From NCBI GenBank assembly GCA_947490625.1, contig CANLHC010000035.1:1-7595 (forward strand): a stretch of DNA of 7,595 nt. The letters run 5' to 3'. The stretch comes from Candidatus Nanopelagicaceae bacterium (GTDB lineage Bacteria; Actinomycetota; Actinomycetes; Nanopelagicales; Nanopelagicaceae). A program made the translations under genes and the position numbers. How positions within the stretch are numbered: the first letter of the stretch is position 1; every line of letters starts with the position of its first letter. The notes below the pieces were generated by a model. It made no database searches and was not told the origin of the DNA. It saw nothing but the letters and a program-made list of their open reading frames with translations. Shown one piece after another: positions 6,742 to 7,595 of the stretch.

Positions 6742-6752
6742 TACGCTAAACT
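6742..6752 (+). promoter_or_regulatory. Possible -10 region of an efp-nusB promoter
   Basis: In the 71-base gap between aroQ and efp, two overlapping TAnnnT boxes occur: TACGCT (6742-6747) and TAAACT (6747-6752). TAAACT is a common form of the actinobacterial housekeeping -10 box. No good -35 box lies 16-18 bases upstream. If used, the efp leader would be about 45-50 bases. The gap is the largest in the window, which is the main reason to expect a promoter here. Confidence 0.3.
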
Positions 6753-6794
6753 TGGAAATCTATAGCAGCTGAAATCGATCGGTTGCGATGAACT

Positions 6795-6798
6795 GGAG
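6795..6798 (+). promoter_or_regulatory. Ribosome binding site that decides the efp start
   Basis: GGAG lies 7 bases before GTG 6806, inside the codons that would be translated if the upstream ATG 6788 were the start. It supports GTG 6806, in agreement with the family N-terminus M-A-T-T. Confidence 0.7.
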
Positions 6799-6805
6799 CG
6801 CGACT

Positions 6806-7366
6806 GTGGCAACAACAAATGACCTAAAGAATGGCATGACCCTCGATATTGAAGGTCAGCTCTGGACCGTAGTTGAGTTCCAGCATGTAAAGCCTGGCAA
6901 GGGCCCAGCATTCGTGCGTACCAAGCTGAAGCAGGTTTTGACAGGAAAGGTTGTCGATAAAACATTTAACGCTGGGGTTAAAGTTGAGATTGCGATTCTT
7001 GAAAAGCGCGAGATGAACTTCTTGTACAAGGAAGGCGATGATTTCGTCTTTATGGACAACAAGAATTTTGATCAGATGACGATCTCTGCGGCTACGGTTG
7101 GGGATGCTTCGAACTATATGCTTGAGAATACCGAAGCAATTGTGGCGATACATGATGGCAATCCGCTCTATATCGAACTACCAGCATCTGTTGAGTTAGT
7201 TGTTACATATACAGAGCCAGGACTACAAGGAGATCGCTCATCGGGTGGCACAAAGCCTGCAACGGTTGAAACTGGCATTGAAGTCCAGGTACCACTTTTC
7301 ATTAAACAGGATGAGAAGATTGTTGTTGATACGCGCGATGGTTCATACCAAGGCCGCGCAAACTAG
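6806..7366 (+). CDS. efp: Translation elongation factor P, PGKGP-loop type
   Basis: Binds between the ribosomal P and E sites and rescues ribosomes stalled at polyproline stretches. From GTG 6806 it has 186 residues, the normal EF-P length, and begins MATTNDLKNGM like other actinobacterial EF-Ps. Starting at ATG 6788 would add six unsupported residues. Domain I (about 1-62) carries the tip loop PGKGP at 30-34, with Lys32 in the place of the modified Lys34 of E. coli. Domain II is about 65-125. Domain III holds the EF-P signature TEPGLQGDRSSGGTKPATVETG (split around residues 143-164) and ends in the VDTRDGSYQGR pattern. The palindromic PGKGP loop defines a subfamily described in Actinobacteria in which Lys is reported to work unmodified; no modification gene is visible here. 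The TAG stop shares its G with the GTG of nusB. Confidence 0.97.
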   Translation: MATTNDLKNGMTLDIEGQLWTVVEFQHVKPGKGPAFVRTKLKQVLTGKVVDKTFNAGVKVEIAILEKREMNFLYKEGDDFVFMDNKNFDQMTISAATVGDASNYMLENTEAIVAIHDGNPLYIELPASVELVVTYTEPGLQGDRSSGGTKPATVETGIEVQVPLFIKQDEKIVVDTRDGSYQGRAN

Positions 7367-7595
7367 TGTCAGCTCGCAGTAAAGCGCGTAAGCACACTCT
7401 CGACCTTCTTTACGAATCTGATATCCGTTCGAGCGATTTACTTGAACTGTTATCTCTGAGAGACGTGGTTGAAGAAGGCGTAGATGCGCGTCCGATTCGT
7501 GAATACACCCGCTTATTGGTTGAAGGGGTACACCTTCACAAACGGAAAATTGACGAGCTCATTAGTACCTACGCCCAAGGTTGGGATATGGACCG
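7366..7595 (+). CDS. nusB: Transcription antitermination factor NusB, N-terminal part (3' end outside window)
   Basis: A frame open to the right edge with 76 full codons. It starts at GTG 7366, whose G is the last base of the efp TAG stop (TAGTG). The product begins MSARSKARKHTLDLLYESDI, the basic, RNA-contacting N-terminal helix of NusB, and continues through REYTRLLVEGVHLH to KIDELISTYAQGWDMDR, all close to actinobacterial NusB wording. NusB pairs with S10 (NusE) at boxA RNA to prevent premature termination in rRNA operons and help rRNA maturation. Location after efp is the usual actinobacterial arrangement, and the one-base overlap suggests coupled translation. The C-terminal half, including most of the S10 interface, is not in the window. 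Confidence 0.95.
   Translation, partial: MSARSKARKHTLDLLYESDIRSSDLLELLSLRDVVEEGVDARPIREYTRLLVEGVHLHKRKIDELISTYAQGWDMD

Noticed and set aside
6788..6805. ATG 6788 as the start of efp
   Set aside because: It adds six residues absent from the family and places the ribosome site inside the coding region.
1..7595. A hidden novel system: mobile element, defence island, CRISPR array, tRNA or riboswitch
   Set aside because: All sequence is accounted for by conserved housekeeping genes with gaps of 71 bases or less; no repeat arrays, terminal inverted repeats, integrase or tRNA-like folds were seen.

Overview
The window is a stretch of bacterial chromosome with about ten tightly packed genes, all on the + strand. 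I see no mobile elements, no RNA genes, no CRISPR array and no gene-free stretch longer than 71 bases. The gene order is alaS (3' end), ruvX, mltG, aroE, a small type IV prepilin peptidase, aroC, aroK, aroB, aroQ, efp and nusB (5' end). This is the order I know from Actinobacteria; Mycobacterium tuberculosis has the same backbone between alaS and nusB, with extra genes inserted. Protein wording also fits Actinobacteria: the PGKGP loop of EF-P, the mycobacterial-style AroB and AroQ motifs, and the NusB N-terminus. By eye the base composition is only moderately GC (near one half) and intergenic space is very small. I infer a streamlined, moderate-GC actinobacterium, perhaps of the freshwater acI / Nanopelagicales type; the lineage is an inference and was not tested.

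Region 1 (1-2237) holds housekeeping genes: the C-terminal part of alanyl-tRNA synthetase, the Holliday-junction resolvase-like / pre-rRNA nuclease RuvX, and the membrane-anchored peptidoglycan lytic transglycosylase MltG. Region 2 (2234-6734) is a shikimate-pathway cluster. AroB makes 3-dehydroquinate, AroQ dehydrates it, AroE reduces 3-dehydroshikimate to shikimate, AroK phosphorylates shikimate, and AroC makes chorismate. Only AroA and the first step (DAHP synthase) are missing from the set. An unrelated membrane prepilin peptidase sits between aroE and aroC, bounded by the two largest gaps inside this region; the gap before it carries a perfect 9-bp hairpin. Region 3 (6735-7595) is efp and the start of nusB, preceded by a 71-base gap with a possible promoter.

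Most junctions overlap by 1 to 14 bases or leave 2 bases (TAATG, ATGA and TAGTG arrangements), which points to polycistronic mRNA with translational coupling. Several start codons need adjusting from the longest open frame: mltG to GTG 1203, aroQ to ATG 6303, efp to GTG 6806. I found no convincing undescribed system. The points worth a second look are the prepilin peptidase and its hairpin, a possible leaderless start of aroC, the EF-P loop class, and substitutions in AroQ and AroE.
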